Shown here: piece by piece, positions 16,568-26,253 of the stretch
Position numbering within the stretch: position 1 is the first letter of the stretch
Layout: each line of letters opens with the position of its first letter
Translations under genes and position numbers: made by a program
NCBI RefSeq assembly: GCF_000420765.1
Contig: NZ_ATVO01000005.1
Location: 124,001-188,000, forward strand
Reading direction: 5' to 3'
Source of the DNA: Sandarakinorhabdus limnophila DSM 17366
GTDB taxonomy: Bacteria > Pseudomonadota > Alphaproteobacteria > Sphingomonadales > Sphingomonadaceae
DNA: 64,000 bases
The notes under the pieces: generated by a model
Databases searched by the model: none
The model's input: the letters and a program-made list of their open reading frames with translations, nothing else
What the model was told of the DNA's origin: nothing

Positions 16568-17956
16568 GTGCCGGAAGGATCTGAATTGGCGACTGCACCT
16601 CCATCGCCGTTGCTGACAGCCCCGATCGGCCCCACCCTGCTGCGCCTCGCCGCGCCCAACATCGTTTCCATGGTGATGTCGTCGCTCACCATGATGACCG
16701 AGGCCTTTTATGTCGGCCAGCTTGGCACCGCGCCGCTGGCCGGGCTGGCGCTGGGATTTCCGATGATGATGCTGATGGGGATGCTGTCGGCCGGCGCGTT
16801 CGGCGGCACCATCACCGGGGCGGTGTCGCGGCGGCTGGGCGCGGGCGATCGTGCCGGTGCCGAGGAAGTGGCCGTGCATGCCGTGCTGCTGATGGTGGTG
16901 CTGGCCAGCCTCTGCGCTGCGGTGTTCCTTTTGTTTGGCCGGTCGATCTATGGCGCGCTGGGCGGCTCCGGCATCGTGCTGGAACAGGCGCTGGCCTATT
17001 CCGATACGCTGTTCCTGGGCTGTGTCAGCCTGTGGTTGTCAAACGCGCTGGCCGGCATCGTGCGCGCCACCGGCAACATGGGTGTGGCGGCCCGGATCGG
17101 CGTCATGGGATCAGTGTTGCAGGTCTGCATTGCCGGAGTGCTGGTGTTCGGGATGGGCCCGTTCCCGCGGCTGGGCATCGCCGGGGCGCCGGCCGGAATC
17201 GTCATCAGCAGCACGATATCGACCATTCTGATGCTGATCTTCCTCACCACTCGCTGCCGCGAACTGCGCCTGCACTTTACCGGCGTGAAACTGCACTGGG
17301 CACCGATCATCGCCATCCTGCGAATCGGCGGATTGGCCGCGATCAATCCGTTCTGCACCTTGGCTTCGGTGCTGGTCATCACGGCCGCCATGGCGCGCTT
17401 TGGCACCGATGTGCTGGCCGGCTATGGCATTGGCGCGCGGCTGGAGTTCCTGGTCGTGCCGATGATCTTTGGCCTGGGCGCGGCTTCCACCGCCATGGTG
17501 GGCGTGCATTTCGGCGCGCGGGAGATCGCCCGCGCCCACACGGTGGCCTGGACGGCCGCCGGCTTCAGCGCCATCCTGGCCGGCGCGATCGGGCTGGTGG
17601 CGTCGCTGTTTCCGGGGCTGTGGGCCAATCTGTTCACCGCCGATGAAGCGGTGCGGGCTGCAGCCCGTGCCTATCTGCAAACCGTCGCGCCCTTCTATGC
17701 CTTCTTCGGCGTGGCAACCTGCCTGTTCTTTGCCTCGCAGGGCGCCGGCCGCGTGTTGTGGCCGGTGATTGCCGCACTGGTGCGCGTGGTGGTCATCGTG
17801 GGCGGCAGTGCCGTTCTGGCCGGCAACTCCGGCGCCCAGCCGGCACAGTATTTCATGATCATCGCCGCCGGCATGGTCGCCCATGCGCTGGTTACGGCCA
17901 GCGCCATCCGCCTGGGCGCCTGGACCCAAGGCAACCCGCAGGCCGCCACCCGGTGA
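16568..17956 (+). CDS. MATE-family efflux transporter
   Basis: A 462-aa multidrug and toxin extrusion protein, Na+- or H+-coupled, with twelve predicted helices in two similar halves. Family cues: PTLLRLAAPNIVSMVMSSL..TEAFYVGQLGTAPLAGLALGFP, a GAVSRRLGAGD loop, and the second-half repeat AINPFCTLASVLVITAAMARFGTDVLAGYGIGARLE. It starts at GTG; a TTG six codons later is the alternative. The substrate cannot be inferred. Confidence 0.93.
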   Translation: MPEGSELATAPPSPLLTAPIGPTLLRLAAPNIVSMVMSSLTMMTEAFYVGQLGTAPLAGLALGFPMMMLMGMLSAGAFGGTITGAVSRRLGAGDRAGAEEVAVHAVLLMVVLASLCAAVFLLFGRSIYGALGGSGIVLEQALAYSDTLFLGCVSLWLSNALAGIVRATGNMGVAARIGVMGSVLQVCIAGVLVFGMGPFPRLGIAGAPAGIVISSTISTILMLIFLTTRCRELRLHFTGVKLHWAPIIAILRIGGLAAINPFCTLASVLVITAAMARFGTDVLAGYGIGARLEFLVVPMIFGLGAASTAMVGVHFGAREIARAHTVAWTAAGFSAILAGAIGLVASLFPGLWANLFTADEAVRAAARAYLQTVAPFYAFFGVATCLFFASQGAGRVLWPVIAALVRVVVIVGGSAVLAGNSGAQPAQYFMIIAAGMVAHALVTASAIRLGAWTQGNPQAATR

Positions 17957-17987
17957 CAGCCCGCCCCGCATCTGCAAGGATGCGGGC

Positions 17988-18749
17988 ATGACCGACACAA
18001 GCCATCTGCTGGTTGACCGTCAGGGCCCCATCGTGACGGTGACGCTGAACCGCCCCGAACAGCGCAACACGCTGTCGCTGCCGCTGATGCTGGAACTCAC
18101 CCACGTATTGCAGCAGATCGGCAGCAGCGATGCGCGCGGCGTCATCCTTGCCGCCAATGGCCCGGTGTTTTCAGCCGGGCATCATTTCGCCGACATGGCC
18201 GGCCATAGCCACGCTGAGGTGCGCGAGCTGTTCCGCATCTGCACCGAGATGATGGACCTGTTGCAGGCCCTGCCACAGCCAGTGGTGGCCCGCGTGCACG
18301 GCCTCGCCACCGCAGCCGGTTGCCAACTGGTCGCCACCTGCGATCTGGCCGTGGCGGCAGCCAGCGCCAGCTTTGCCCTGCCCGGCGGCAAGGGCGCCCT
18401 GTTCTGCCACACGCCGCTGGTCGCCGTGGCCCGCAACCTGGGCCGCAAGCGGGCGCTGGAACTGGCAATGACCGGCGACCCCATCGATGCGCAAACCGCG
18501 GCCGAGTGGGGCCTGGTCAACCGCGCGGTGCCCGATGACGAGCTGGAAGCCGCCACGCTCGACCTCATCACTCGCGCCACGCGCGGCGCGGCGGAATCCA
18601 AGGCGGTGGGCAAGCAGGCCTATTATCGCCAGATGGAGATGCCGCAGCCCGCCGCCTATGCCCATGCGGGCGATGTCATGGCCAAAAACGCAGTGGGCGT
18701 CGCCGCGCAAGACAGTTTCCGCGCCTTCCTCGACAAGCGGAAGCACTGA
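17988..18749 (+). CDS. enoyl-CoA hydratase-related protein
   Basis: A 253-aa crotonase family member. It shows LNRPEQRNTLSLPLM, GPVFSAGHHFADM in place of the canonical AGADL, ATAAGCQLVATCDLAVAA (oxyanion) and GLVNRAVP. The GHHF variant resembles the ECHDC3-type subgroup, whose reaction is unclear. It follows the MATE gene by 31 bp. Another crotonase gene follows ~110 bp downstream on the same strand; they differ too much to be a recent duplication. Confidence 0.86.
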   Translation: MTDTSHLLVDRQGPIVTVTLNRPEQRNTLSLPLMLELTHVLQQIGSSDARGVILAANGPVFSAGHHFADMAGHSHAEVRELFRICTEMMDLLQALPQPVVARVHGLATAAGCQLVATCDLAVAAASASFALPGGKGALFCHTPLVAVARNLGRKRALELAMTGDPIDAQTAAEWGLVNRAVPDDELEAATLDLITRATRGAAESKAVGKQAYYRQMEMPQPAAYAHAGDVMAKNAVGVAAQDSFRAFLDKRKH

Positions 18750-18856
18750 TCCGAACCTGCCAGAAGCCGCGTCCCTCCCATGTTTGGGCATCGACACGGC
18801 AGGGCGATTGCCTGTTCACTCTACACCACACAGCAGCACGGGGCGGAGCCGAAGCC

Positions 18857-19675
18857 ATGGTCTATGAAGACATTCTCTACAGTGTTTCCGATGGTGTTGC
18901 CGTCATCACCCTGAACCGCCCTGACCGGCTCAACGCCTGGCGCGGCGAGATGGCCCGCGATGTGAAGGCCGCCATGCGCGCTGCCAGCGACGATGATGCG
19001 GTGCGCGTGATCGTGCTGACCGGCGCCGGCCGCGGCTTTTGCGCCGGGGCTGACATGAACATGCTGCAAGCCATCCAGAGCGACGGCGCCTCGGCCCGCG
19101 CCGCCGCCGGCCCGGCCGATTTCGATCCACAAGCCCGCGCCGATTTCCGCATGCAGAACAGCTGGTTTCCCGCCGTGCCCAAACCGATCATCGGCGCCAT
19201 CAACGGTGCCTGTGCCGGGCTCGGCATGGTCTATGCGCTCTACACCGATATCCGCTTCGCCTCCGATGCGGCCGTGTTCACCACCGCCTTTGCCAAACGC
19301 GGCCTGATCGCCGAACACGGCATTTCCTGGCTGTTGCCGCGCCTGATCGGCTTTGCTGCGGCCGCCGATCTGCTGTTTTCGTCGCGCAAGGTCGATGCCG
19401 CCGAAGCATTGACGCTGGGGCTGGTGACGCGCGTTTTCCCAACGGCCGAGTTCGAAGCCGGCGTGATGGCCTATGCCAAGATGCTGGCCAACGACGTGTC
19501 GCCGCGTTCGCTGCGCGAAATGAAGCGCGAGCTGTGGAACGCGCAGTTTGAATCGCTGGGCGAAGCGATTGCCGCCGCCGATGCCGACATGGCCGGCAGT
19601 TTTGCATCGGAGGATTTCAAGGAAGGCGTCGCGCATTTCCTGGAAAAGCGGCCAGCGCGCTTTACCGGCCGCTGA
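18857..19675 (+). CDS. enoyl-CoA hydratase/isomerase family protein
   Basis: A 272-aa crotonase with ITLNRPDRLNAWRGEM, the oxyanion loop GFCAGADMNML, GACAGLGMVYALYTDIRFAS and a KRGLIAEHGISWLLPRLIG helix. The Glu in AEHG sits where the catalytic acid of hydratases is found. It is likely an enoyl-CoA hydratase or isomerase in acyl-CoA degradation. It precedes an ACS-type MFS transporter by 95 bp on the same strand, which may import an organic acid feeding this pathway (inference). Confidence 0.9.
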   Translation: MVYEDILYSVSDGVAVITLNRPDRLNAWRGEMARDVKAAMRAASDDDAVRVIVLTGAGRGFCAGADMNMLQAIQSDGASARAAAGPADFDPQARADFRMQNSWFPAVPKPIIGAINGACAGLGMVYALYTDIRFASDAAVFTTAFAKRGLIAEHGISWLLPRLIGFAAAADLLFSSRKVDAAEALTLGLVTRVFPTAEFEAGVMAYAKMLANDVSPRSLREMKRELWNAQFESLGEAIAAADADMAGSFASEDFKEGVAHFLEKRPARFTGR

Positions 19676-19770
19676 GCCTGCGCCGGGTTGGCTGGACTGG
19701 ACGGCGACGCTGACTGGACGACAACCCTGCCAGCGGCCATGCTCCCGCCAATGGGGCGGAGGCAGCAGAC

Positions 19771-21081
19771 ATGACAACAGGAACGTCTGCAGCATCGGCT
19801 GAGGGGTTTGCGCCCGGCATGCCCGAACGCGTAATGCGCAAGGCCCAACTGCGGCTGCTGCCCCTGCTGTTCTTCGCCTACATGATCGCCATCATCGATC
19901 GCGCCAACATCAGCTTTGCCGCCCAGACGATGAACGCCGATCTCGGCTTTTCGGCCAGCGTGTTCGGCTTTGCCGGCGGCATCTTCTTCGTCAGCTATGC
20001 CCTGCTGGAAGTGCCGTCGAACATGCTGATGATGCGTTTTGGCACACGGCTGTGGGTGACGCGGATCATGATCAGCTGGGGCGTGATTTCCGCCGCCCAG
20101 ATGTTCGTGACCACGCCCATGCAATTCTATGCGCTGCGTTTCCTGCTCGGCGCGGCCGAAGCCGGCTTTTTCCCGGCCATCCTCTATTACGCCAGCCTGT
20201 GGTTTCCGGCGCAGTGGCGCGGCCGGGTGATCAGCCGCTTTTACGTGGCCCAACCCGTCACCCAGATCGTGATGGGCCTGGTTTCGGGGCCGATCCTGGG
20301 GCTGGAAGGCGTGTCGGGCCTGCACGGCTGGCAATGGCTGTTCCTGCTGGAAGCCTGCCCTGCGGTTCTGATGGGGATCATCATCTGGCGCTTTCTGCCC
20401 GATGCGCCCGACCGCGTTGGCTGGCTGGCGCCGGACGAGCGCCGCTGGCTGACCGGCACACTCGCCGCCGAAGCCAGCAGCAGCACCGCACATACAAGTG
20501 TGTTCAAGGCCATTTCCGACCCGCGCCTCCTGATGTTCGGCATCATCTGGTTTCTTTGCACCGGCGGCCTGAATGCCTATCTGGTGACGATGCAGCTGAT
20601 CCTGGCCGAAAAGACCGGCTTTTCGGCCAACAGCGTCGGGCAATTGACGGCGGTGTGCGGCATCGTCGGCGTCATCATGCTGCTCGGCGTCAGCGCGCGC
20701 AGCGACCAACGGCAGGAACGTTTCTGGCACGTGATCCTGCCTTGGGCCGTGGGCGCCGGCGCCTTCATCGCGCTTGCCGTGTCCAATCTGCAAGTGGTTG
20801 CCATCATCGCTGCCGTGCTGATCGCCGCAACAATTTTGCCGGTCCACTCCGTGTTCTACGCCGCCCTCACCGAAGGATTGCACGAACGCCACCGCGCGGT
20901 CAGCATCGCCGCGGTCAACACCTTCGGCCAGTTCGGCAGCTTCCTGGCCACCAGCGGCTTCGGCGTCGCCCGCGATGCCACCGGCAGCTACAACGCCGGC
21001 CTCGCCGCCATCGCGGCGGGCGCGGTGGTGAGTGTTGTCCTGCTCAATTCGCTGAGGCTGAAGACCGTCGCCAAAGCGTAA
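19771..21081 (+). CDS. MFS transporter, anion:cation symporter (ACS) type
   Basis: A 436-aa, twelve-helix major facilitator. The ACS subfamily signature is clear: AYMIAIIDRANISFAA in helix 1, SYALLEVPSNMLMMRFGTRLWVTRIMISWG, RFLLGAAEAGFFPAILYY and PTQWRGR-type PAQWRGRVI. Known members carry organic acids such as glucarate, tartrate or phthalates. Its position behind two crotonase genes supports a role in uptake of a carboxylic acid, but the substrate is unknown. Confidence 0.9.
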   Translation: MTTGTSAASAEGFAPGMPERVMRKAQLRLLPLLFFAYMIAIIDRANISFAAQTMNADLGFSASVFGFAGGIFFVSYALLEVPSNMLMMRFGTRLWVTRIMISWGVISAAQMFVTTPMQFYALRFLLGAAEAGFFPAILYYASLWFPAQWRGRVISRFYVAQPVTQIVMGLVSGPILGLEGVSGLHGWQWLFLLEACPAVLMGIIIWRFLPDAPDRVGWLAPDERRWLTGTLAAEASSSTAHTSVFKAISDPRLLMFGIIWFLCTGGLNAYLVTMQLILAEKTGFSANSVGQLTAVCGIVGVIMLLGVSARSDQRQERFWHVILPWAVGAGAFIALAVSNLQVVAIIAAVLIAATILPVHSVFYAALTEGLHERHRAVSIAAVNTFGQFGSFLATSGFGVARDATGSYNAGLAAIAAGAVVSVVLLNSLRLKTVAKA

Positions 21082-21142
21082 GTGCGCTTGTGGGATTGGC
21101 GGCACTGGTGACAGCGCCGCTTTGGCCGGCTAATCCACCATC

Positions 21143-22138
21143 ATGACTCACGCTGCCTACCCCGCCGCCCGCCTCCGCCGCACCCGGATGACCGCCTGGA
21201 GCCGCGATCTGCATCGCGAGACGTCGCTCAGCCCGGCCAATCTGATCTGGCCTCTGTTCCCGACCGAAGGCCACGATGAAGCGGTGCCGGTGGGCACCAT
21301 GCCGGGCGTATCGCGCCTGTCGGTGGACCGGCTGGCCAAGGCCGCCAAGGAAGCCGCCGCGCTGGGCATTCCCGCCGTCGCGCTGTTCCCGCACACCCTG
21401 CCCGAACGGCGCAGCGAGGATGCCAAGGAAGCGCTGAACCCGGACAATCTGATCTGCCGCGCTATCCGCGCCATCAAGGATGCGGCGCCCGAAATCGGCG
21501 TGCTCACCGATGTAGCGCTCGATCTCTACACCAGCCATGGCCATGATGGCCTGTTGAGCGACGCTGGCGAGATCTTGAACGACGCCACGGTGGAGATGCT
21601 GGTTGGCCAGTCATTAAACCAGGCCCGCGCCGGCTGCGATATCATTGCCCCGTCCGACATGATGGATGGCCGCGTCGCCGCCATCCGCGCCGGGCTGGAG
21701 GCAGACGGGTTCCACAACACCCAGATCATGGCCTATTCGGCCAAATATGCTTCGGCCTTCTATGGCCCCTACCGCGATGCAGTGGGCAGCGGCGGCGTGC
21801 TGAAGGGCGACAAGAAAACCTATCAGATGGATCCGGCCAATGCCCGCGAGGCGCTGCGCGAAGTGGCGCTGGACATCGCGGAGGGCGCGGATTCGGTGAT
21901 GGTGAAGCCGGGGATGCCCTATCTGGACATCATCCGCGCCATCCGCGACGCCTTCGACGTGCCGGTGTTCGCCTACCAGGTGAGCGGTGAGTACGCGATG
22001 CTGGAAGCCGCGATTGCTGCCGGCGTGCTGGATCGCAACAAGGGCGTACTCGAAGCCTTGATGAGCTTCCGCCGCGCTGGTTGTTCGGGTGTGCTGACCT
22101 ATCACGCGCCGCTGGCGGCGCGGCTGATGGGGGCATGA
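21143..22138 (+). CDS. hemB: delta-aminolevulinic acid dehydratase HemB
   Basis: HemB condenses two 5-aminolevulinates to porphobilinogen in heme synthesis. Both active-site lysines are visible (MAYSAKYASAFYGPYRDA and VMVKPGMPYLDI). The metal loop reads DVALDLYTSHGHDG with Asp instead of Cys, marking the zinc-independent, Mg2+-type enzyme of alphaproteobacteria. At 331 aa it is typical. The stop overlaps the argC start (ATGA), opening a coupled chain of four genes. Confidence 0.97.
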   Translation: MTHAAYPAARLRRTRMTAWSRDLHRETSLSPANLIWPLFPTEGHDEAVPVGTMPGVSRLSVDRLAKAAKEAAALGIPAVALFPHTLPERRSEDAKEALNPDNLICRAIRAIKDAAPEIGVLTDVALDLYTSHGHDGLLSDAGEILNDATVEMLVGQSLNQARAGCDIIAPSDMMDGRVAAIRAGLEADGFHNTQIMAYSAKYASAFYGPYRDAVGSGGVLKGDKKTYQMDPANAREALREVALDIAEGADSVMVKPGMPYLDIIRAIRDAFDVPVFAYQVSGEYAMLEAAIAAGVLDRNKGVLEALMSFRRAGCSGVLTYHAPLAARLMGA

Positions 22139-23175
22139 TGGGCGAACGCGTGCGCATCGCTGTTTTGGGGGCTTCGGGTTACACGGGGGCCGATCTGGTG
22201 CGCTTGGCGCTCACCCACCCGCGCATTGAGATTGCCGCGTTGGCCGCCAATGCCAAGGCCGGGCAGACGATGGCGCAGATCTGGCCGCATTTCGCGCCCT
22301 ATCCGAACCTGCCGCGGCTGGTGAAGGCGAACGAGATTGATTTTGGCAGCATCGACGCGGTGTTCGGCTGCCTGCCGCACGCGGCGTCGGCGGAGCTGCT
22401 CTCCACCCTCACCGGCCCGCGCATCATCGATCTTTCGGCGGATTTCCGGCTGAAGGATGCCGACACCTATGCCGATTGGTATGGCGGCGCGCACCCGGCG
22501 CCCGGGCTGCTGCCCGAGGCGGTGTATGGCCTGACCGAGTTTGCGCGGGAAGCGCTGCCGGGCGCGCGGATTGCCGCCTGCCCCGGCTGTTATCCCACCG
22601 CCGTGCTGCTGGCTTTGCTGCCGCTGGTGGCCGCCCATGCCATTTCGGCGGACAATATTACCGTCAACGCGCTGTCGGGCGTGTCGGGCGCCGGGCGCAG
22701 CCTGAAGGAAGCCAATTTGTTTCCCGAAGTGGCCGAAGCCGTCCACCCCTATGGCATCGGCCGTCACCGCCACATGCCGGAAATGGAGCAGGAGCTGAGC
22801 TCACGCGCGGGCAAGCCGGTGACGATCAGCTTTACGCCGCACCTGGTCCCGATGAACCGGGGCGAGCTCGTCACCTGCATCGTCGAAACCCCGCACGGCC
22901 CGGACTATCTGCGCGAGGTTCTGGCCGACGCCTATACCGACGAACCGTTCGTGCACCTGTTGCCCGAAGGCGTTGCCCCCGCCACCCGTATGGTGCGCGG
23001 TTCCAACCACGCGGTGATCAACGTTTTCGCCGATCGCGTGCCCGGCCGCGCCATCGTGATCGCCGCCATCGACAATCTGGTGAAGGGCTCTTCGGGCCAG
23101 GCCATCCAGAATTTCAACCTGATGTTCGGCCTGCCCGAAACCATGGGGTTGGAACAGGCCCCGCTCTTCCCGTGA
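22135..23175 (+). CDS. argC: N-acetyl-gamma-glutamyl-phosphate reductase
   Basis: ArgC reduces N-acetylglutamyl phosphate with NADPH in arginine synthesis. It has the nucleotide motif VLGASGYTGADLVRL, the catalytic Cys in ACPGCYPTAV, and the His in GIGRHRHMPEMEQ. Two consecutive ATGs overlap the hemB stop; the first gives 346 aa. The product is the long form found in many proteobacteria. Its own stop overlaps the next gene's GTG. Confidence 0.96.
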   Translation: MMGERVRIAVLGASGYTGADLVRLALTHPRIEIAALAANAKAGQTMAQIWPHFAPYPNLPRLVKANEIDFGSIDAVFGCLPHAASAELLSTLTGPRIIDLSADFRLKDADTYADWYGGAHPAPGLLPEAVYGLTEFAREALPGARIAACPGCYPTAVLLALLPLVAAHAISADNITVNALSGVSGAGRSLKEANLFPEVAEAVHPYGIGRHRHMPEMEQELSSRAGKPVTISFTPHLVPMNRGELVTCIVETPHGPDYLREVLADAYTDEPFVHLLPEGVAPATRMVRGSNHAVINVFADRVPGRAIVIAAIDNLVKGSSGQAIQNFNLMFGLPETMGLEQAPLFP

Positions 23176-23699
23176 TCGAAACGGCCCGCCTGATCCTCAG
23201 GCCTTGGCGGGACGATGATCGTGTGCCGTTCGCCGCCATGGGGGCCGATGCCGACGTGATGCAGCATCTGGGGCCGATCATGGACCGCGCCGGCAGCGAT
23301 GCAGTTGTGGACCGGTTGATCGCTCTCCAAGCCGTGCTCGGCCACACATTCTGGGCGGTGGAGCGGCGCGATACCGGTGCCTTCATTGGCTTTTGCGGGC
23401 TGAAGATGGCGCCATTGGGCATAACCGGCCTGTCGGGCTTTCCTGAAATCGGCTGGCGGCTGGCGCGTTCGGCCTGGGGCCAGGGTTTTGCCAGCGAAGC
23501 GGCGCGGGCCAGCCTCGACTGGGGCTGGCAAAAGGGCATGACCCGCATCGTCGCCATGACCGTGCCGGCCAACACGCGCAGCCAGGCGGTGATGCAGCGC
23601 ATTGGCATGCAGCGCCGGCCCGATCTGGATTTCGACCATCCGTTGCTGGCCGCCGACAATCCGCTGCGGCCGCATATCGTCACCGAGATCTGCCGATGA
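23172..23699 (+). CDS. GNAT-family N-acetyltransferase (RimJ/RimL type)
   Basis: A 175-aa GNAT protein that should use acetyl-CoA. The RimJ/L pattern starts with IETARLILRPWRDDD, then EIGWRLARSAWGQGFASEAARASLDWGW (acetyl-CoA binding) and MTVPANTRSQAVMQRIGM. It starts at GTG overlapping the argC TGA and ends overlapping the ATG of the next gene. The acceptor is unknown; despite position it need not act in arginine synthesis. Confidence 0.88.
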   Translation: MIETARLILRPWRDDDRVPFAAMGADADVMQHLGPIMDRAGSDAVVDRLIALQAVLGHTFWAVERRDTGAFIGFCGLKMAPLGITGLSGFPEIGWRLARSAWGQGFASEAARASLDWGWQKGMTRIVAMTVPANTRSQAVMQRIGMQRRPDLDFDHPLLAADNPLRPHIVTEICR

Positions 23700-24211
23700 C
23701 TATTCACCCATTTGGTTCTGACATGCCACAGATTGCCGATGACGTGTTCATCGCGCCGGGCGCCCACGTGATCGGCAAGGTGAGCATCGGTGCCGGCAGC
23801 TCGATCTGGTTCAACTGCGTGCTGCGCGGCGACGTGGGCCGGATCACGGTGGGTGAGCGGACCAACATCCAGGATGGCACGATCGTGCATGTGACCGGCG
23901 GCCGGTTCGATACCCACATCGGCGATGACGTGCTGATCGGACACGCCTGCATCATCCACGGCTGCCGGCTGGAGAACCACGCCTTCGTTGGCATGGGCGC
24001 CATCGTGCTGGATGGGGCGGTGGTGGAACCTGACGCCATGCTGGCGGCTGGCGCATTGCTCACACCGGGCAAGGTGGTGAAGAGCGGGGAATTGTGGGCC
24101 GGGCGACCGGCGAAGTTCCTGCGCAGCCTGACAGCGGCCGAGATTGCCGGCAATCGGGCCGGAGCGGCCGGTTATGCCAGGCTGGCGCAGGTGTATCGTG
24201 CAGGCGGATAA
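23696..24211 (+). CDS. gamma carbonic anhydrase-like hexapeptide protein
   Basis: A 171-aa left-handed beta-helix protein with hexapeptide repeats (IGAGSSIWFNCVLRGD, ITVGERTNIQDGTIVH, IGHACIIHGCRLENHAFVGMGA). Metal-binding histidines are present in VHV, GHACIIHG. This is the YrdA/PaaY type of gamma carbonic anhydrase, often zinc-binding. It is coupled to the GNAT gene by an ATGA overlap and ends the hemB-argC-GNAT operon. Confidence 0.92.
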   Translation: MTIHPFGSDMPQIADDVFIAPGAHVIGKVSIGAGSSIWFNCVLRGDVGRITVGERTNIQDGTIVHVTGGRFDTHIGDDVLIGHACIIHGCRLENHAFVGMGAIVLDGAVVEPDAMLAAGALLTPGKVVKSGELWAGRPAKFLRSLTAAEIAGNRAGAAGYARLAQVYRAGG

Positions 24212-24214
24212 GGC

Positions 24215-24628
24215 TTATTTGTCAACGCCTCTCACCTTGCCCCACTGGCGGGCGGCGGTGTAGCCAAGATAGCCAGTACCAAACAAGGCATAGAGCGGTT
24301 CGGGCAGACCATTCAGATAACGGGTCATGCCGGCGGCGATATCATGGGCCATCTGTGGCTGCACGGCCGCGATGAGCCCCATCGGGATCGACCACATCAG
24401 CAGCGCATACATGACATAGAGGAAGCTGGGCCGCGCCCGGCTTGTCCAGGGATCATGGCTGGCGGATTCGGCCACGATGGCGGAGAGCTGGGTGGAGAGC
24501 AGCTCCAGCTCTTGGCTGTTCTGTAGCTTCATCAGTTCGATCTTGGCCGCGTCCCGCGCCCTGGGATCGGGGATGATCTTGTCGAGCAAGCCGGCAACCG
24601 GCGCGATCAGGGCATTGAGGATGGACAT
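24215..24628 (-). CDS. GTA-type holin (three-helix holin family)
   Basis: A 137-aa membrane protein resembling the three-TM holin of gene-transfer agents (Pfam GTA_holin_3TM). An amphipathic start (MSILNALIAPVAGLLDKIIPD), a coiled helix (AAKIELMKLQNSQELELL), then hydrophobic segments FLYVMYALLMWSIPMGLIAAV and LYALFGTGYLGYTAARQWGK. In Rhodobacter such holins release GTA particles with an endolysin. No other GTA gene is visible nearby. CtrA, which controls GTA release in Rhodobacter, is encoded in this window. It lies 3 bp from the convergent carbonic anhydrase gene. Confidence 0.75.
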   Translation of the reverse strand: MSILNALIAPVAGLLDKIIPDPRARDAAKIELMKLQNSQELELLSTQLSAIVAESASHDPWTSRARPSFLYVMYALLMWSIPMGLIAAVQPQMAHDIAAGMTRYLNGLPEPLYALFGTGYLGYTAARQWGKVRGVDK

Positions 24629-24757
24629 GGGGTGGGCCTTTCCAGTTGGAGGGAGGCCAAATTCTAACCAATATGGTTCATGTAGGACAGGCGCAAGCAA
24701 GCCACTGCTGCTCCCCCTGAGAGGGGAGCAAACGCTTGACTGAATGTCTGAAGAAAA

Positions 24758-24834
24758 TGGTCGGAGCGACAGGATTCGAACCTGCGACCTCCAGACCCCC
24801 AGTCTGATGCGCTACCAGGCTGCGCTACGCTCCG
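24758..24834 (-). tRNA. tRNA-Pro (anticodon GGG)
   Basis: A complete cloverleaf reads on the minus strand: acceptor CGGAGCG pairing with CGCTCCG, D arm GCGCAGCCTGGTAGCGC, anticodon arm TCAGA-CTGGGGG-TCTGG (anticodon GGG), and T arm with GGTTCGAATCC. The terminal CCA is encoded. It reads Pro CCC/CCU codons. An inverted repeat (TGCTCCCC/GGGGAGCA) lies ~30 bp past its 3' end. Confidence 0.96.
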
Positions 24835-24891
24835 AGCCGAGGGCGGGCTTAGGGGCTATCGCAGCGTGATGCAACCCCATTCTCTGGCCCC

Positions 24892-26253
24892 TCAGGCGGC
24901 GTTCTCGAGCCCATATTGCTTGAGCAGGTCATAGAGCGTCGGCCGGCTCACCCCCAGGAACTTGGCCGCTGTGCTGACATTGCCATCGGCACGCAGCATC
25001 GCCCGGCGAATGGCCTGGCGATCGGCAGTCTCGCGCGCAACCTTCAAGGTGAGGGCGGCTTCGTCGCTGCTGTTGACCAGATCGAGATCGGCCGCGGTGA
25101 GGCGGCTGCCTTCGGCCATGATGACGGCGCGCTTCATGCGGTTTTCCAGCTCGCGCACATTGCCCGGCCACGGCCAATCGGAGATGGCGGCGATGGCATC
25201 AGGGGTAAGGCCCTTGAAATCCCGGCCATTTTCGCGGGCGAAGCGCGTGAGGAAATATTGCGCCAGCAGCACGGCGTCACCGGGCCGTTCCTTCAGGCCG
25301 GGGATGCGCACAACGATTTCCGCCAGGCGGTAGAACAGGTCTTCGCGGAAGCGCCCGGCCGCGATCATCGCATCCAGATCCTGATGGGTGGCGCAGACGA
25401 TGCGCACATCAACCGGGATGGTCTTGCGGCCGCCCACGCGCTCGATCACCCGTTCCTGCAGGAAACGCAGCAGCTTCACCTGCAGCGGCAACGGAATATC
25501 GCCGACTTCATCCAGGAACAGCGTGCCGCCTTCGGCCATCTCGATCTTGCCAGGCTGGGTTTTCACGGCGCCGGTGAAGGCGCCTTTTTCATAGCCGAAC
25601 AGTTCCGATTCCAGCAGATTTTCCGGAATGGCGGCGCAGTTGATGGCCACAAAGGCCTCACCTGCCCGCGCCGAGGCATTGTGCAGGCCCTTGGCCAGCA
25701 ATTCCTTGCCGGTGCCCGAAGCACCCAGCAGCATCACCGACACATTGGCTGTGGCCACCCGCTCGACCATGCGGGCCACCTTGATCATTTCCGGCGCCGC
25801 CGTGACGATGCCGCCCAGCACCTTGTCACCACTGTTGCCGGCTTCGGCGAGACGACGGTTTTCGGCTTCCAGTTCCGCCACATGATAGGCGCGGCGCACG
25901 ATCAGGCCGAGTTCATCGATATCGACCGGTTTGTGATAGAAATCGAAAGCTCCCATGGCGATGGCGCGCCGCGCGCTTTCGCGCGCACCGTGGCCGGAAG
26001 CGACGATCACCTTGGTGTTCGGACGCGTGGCCAGGATGGCTTCCAGCGTGGCGAAGCCTTCCGTCACGCCATCGGGATCGGGCGGCAGGCCCAGATCCAG
26101 CGTCACCACCGCCGGCTGGTGCGTGCGCAGCGCGTCCAGCGCGGCCTCGCGATCACCGGCCAGGATCACCTCCTGGTCTTCGTAACTCCACTTCAATTGG
26201 CGCTGCAGGCCGGCATCATCTTCCACCACCAGCAGCTTGGGCTTCTCACTCAC
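24892..26253 (-). CDS. prsR: PEP-CTERM system response regulator PrsR
   Basis: A 453-aa NtrC-type regulator: receiver (LLVVEDDAG, phospho-Asp in [11 protein letters not shown], Lys in HKPVD), AAA+ domain ([43 protein letters not shown]) and C-terminal Fis HTH ([26 protein letters not shown]). The receiver variant [15 protein letters not shown] is diagnostic of PrsR. With PrsK it controls genes for PEP-CTERM proteins from sigma-54 promoters. All motifs are intact. Its start overlaps the end of prsK by 4 bp. Confidence 0.95.
   Translation of the reverse strand: MSEKPKLLVVEDDAGLQRQLKWSYEDQEVILAGDREAALDALRTHQPAVVTLDLGLPPDPDGVTEGFATLEAILATRPNTKVIVASGHGARESARRAIAMGAFDFYHKPVDIDELGLIVRRAYHVAELEAENRRLAEAGNSGDKVLGGIVTAAPEMIKVARMVERVATANVSVMLLGASGTGKELLAKGLHNASARAGEAFVAINCAAIPENLLESELFGYEKGAFTGAVKTQPGKIEMAEGGTLFLDEVGDIPLPLQVKLLRFLQERVIERVGGRKTIPVDVRIVCATHQDLDAMIAAGRFREDLFYRLAEIVVRIPGLKERPGDAVLLAQYFLTRFARENGRDFKGLTPDAIAAISDWPWPGNVRELENRMKRAVIMAEGSRLTAADLDLVNSSDEAALTLKVARETADRQAIRRAMLRADGNVSTAAKFLGVSRPTLYDLLKQYGLENAA

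Noticed and set aside
24705-24731. Attachment site or integrated element at tRNA-Pro
   Set aside because: No integrase, no direct repeat of the tRNA 3' end and no phage genes other than the holin.
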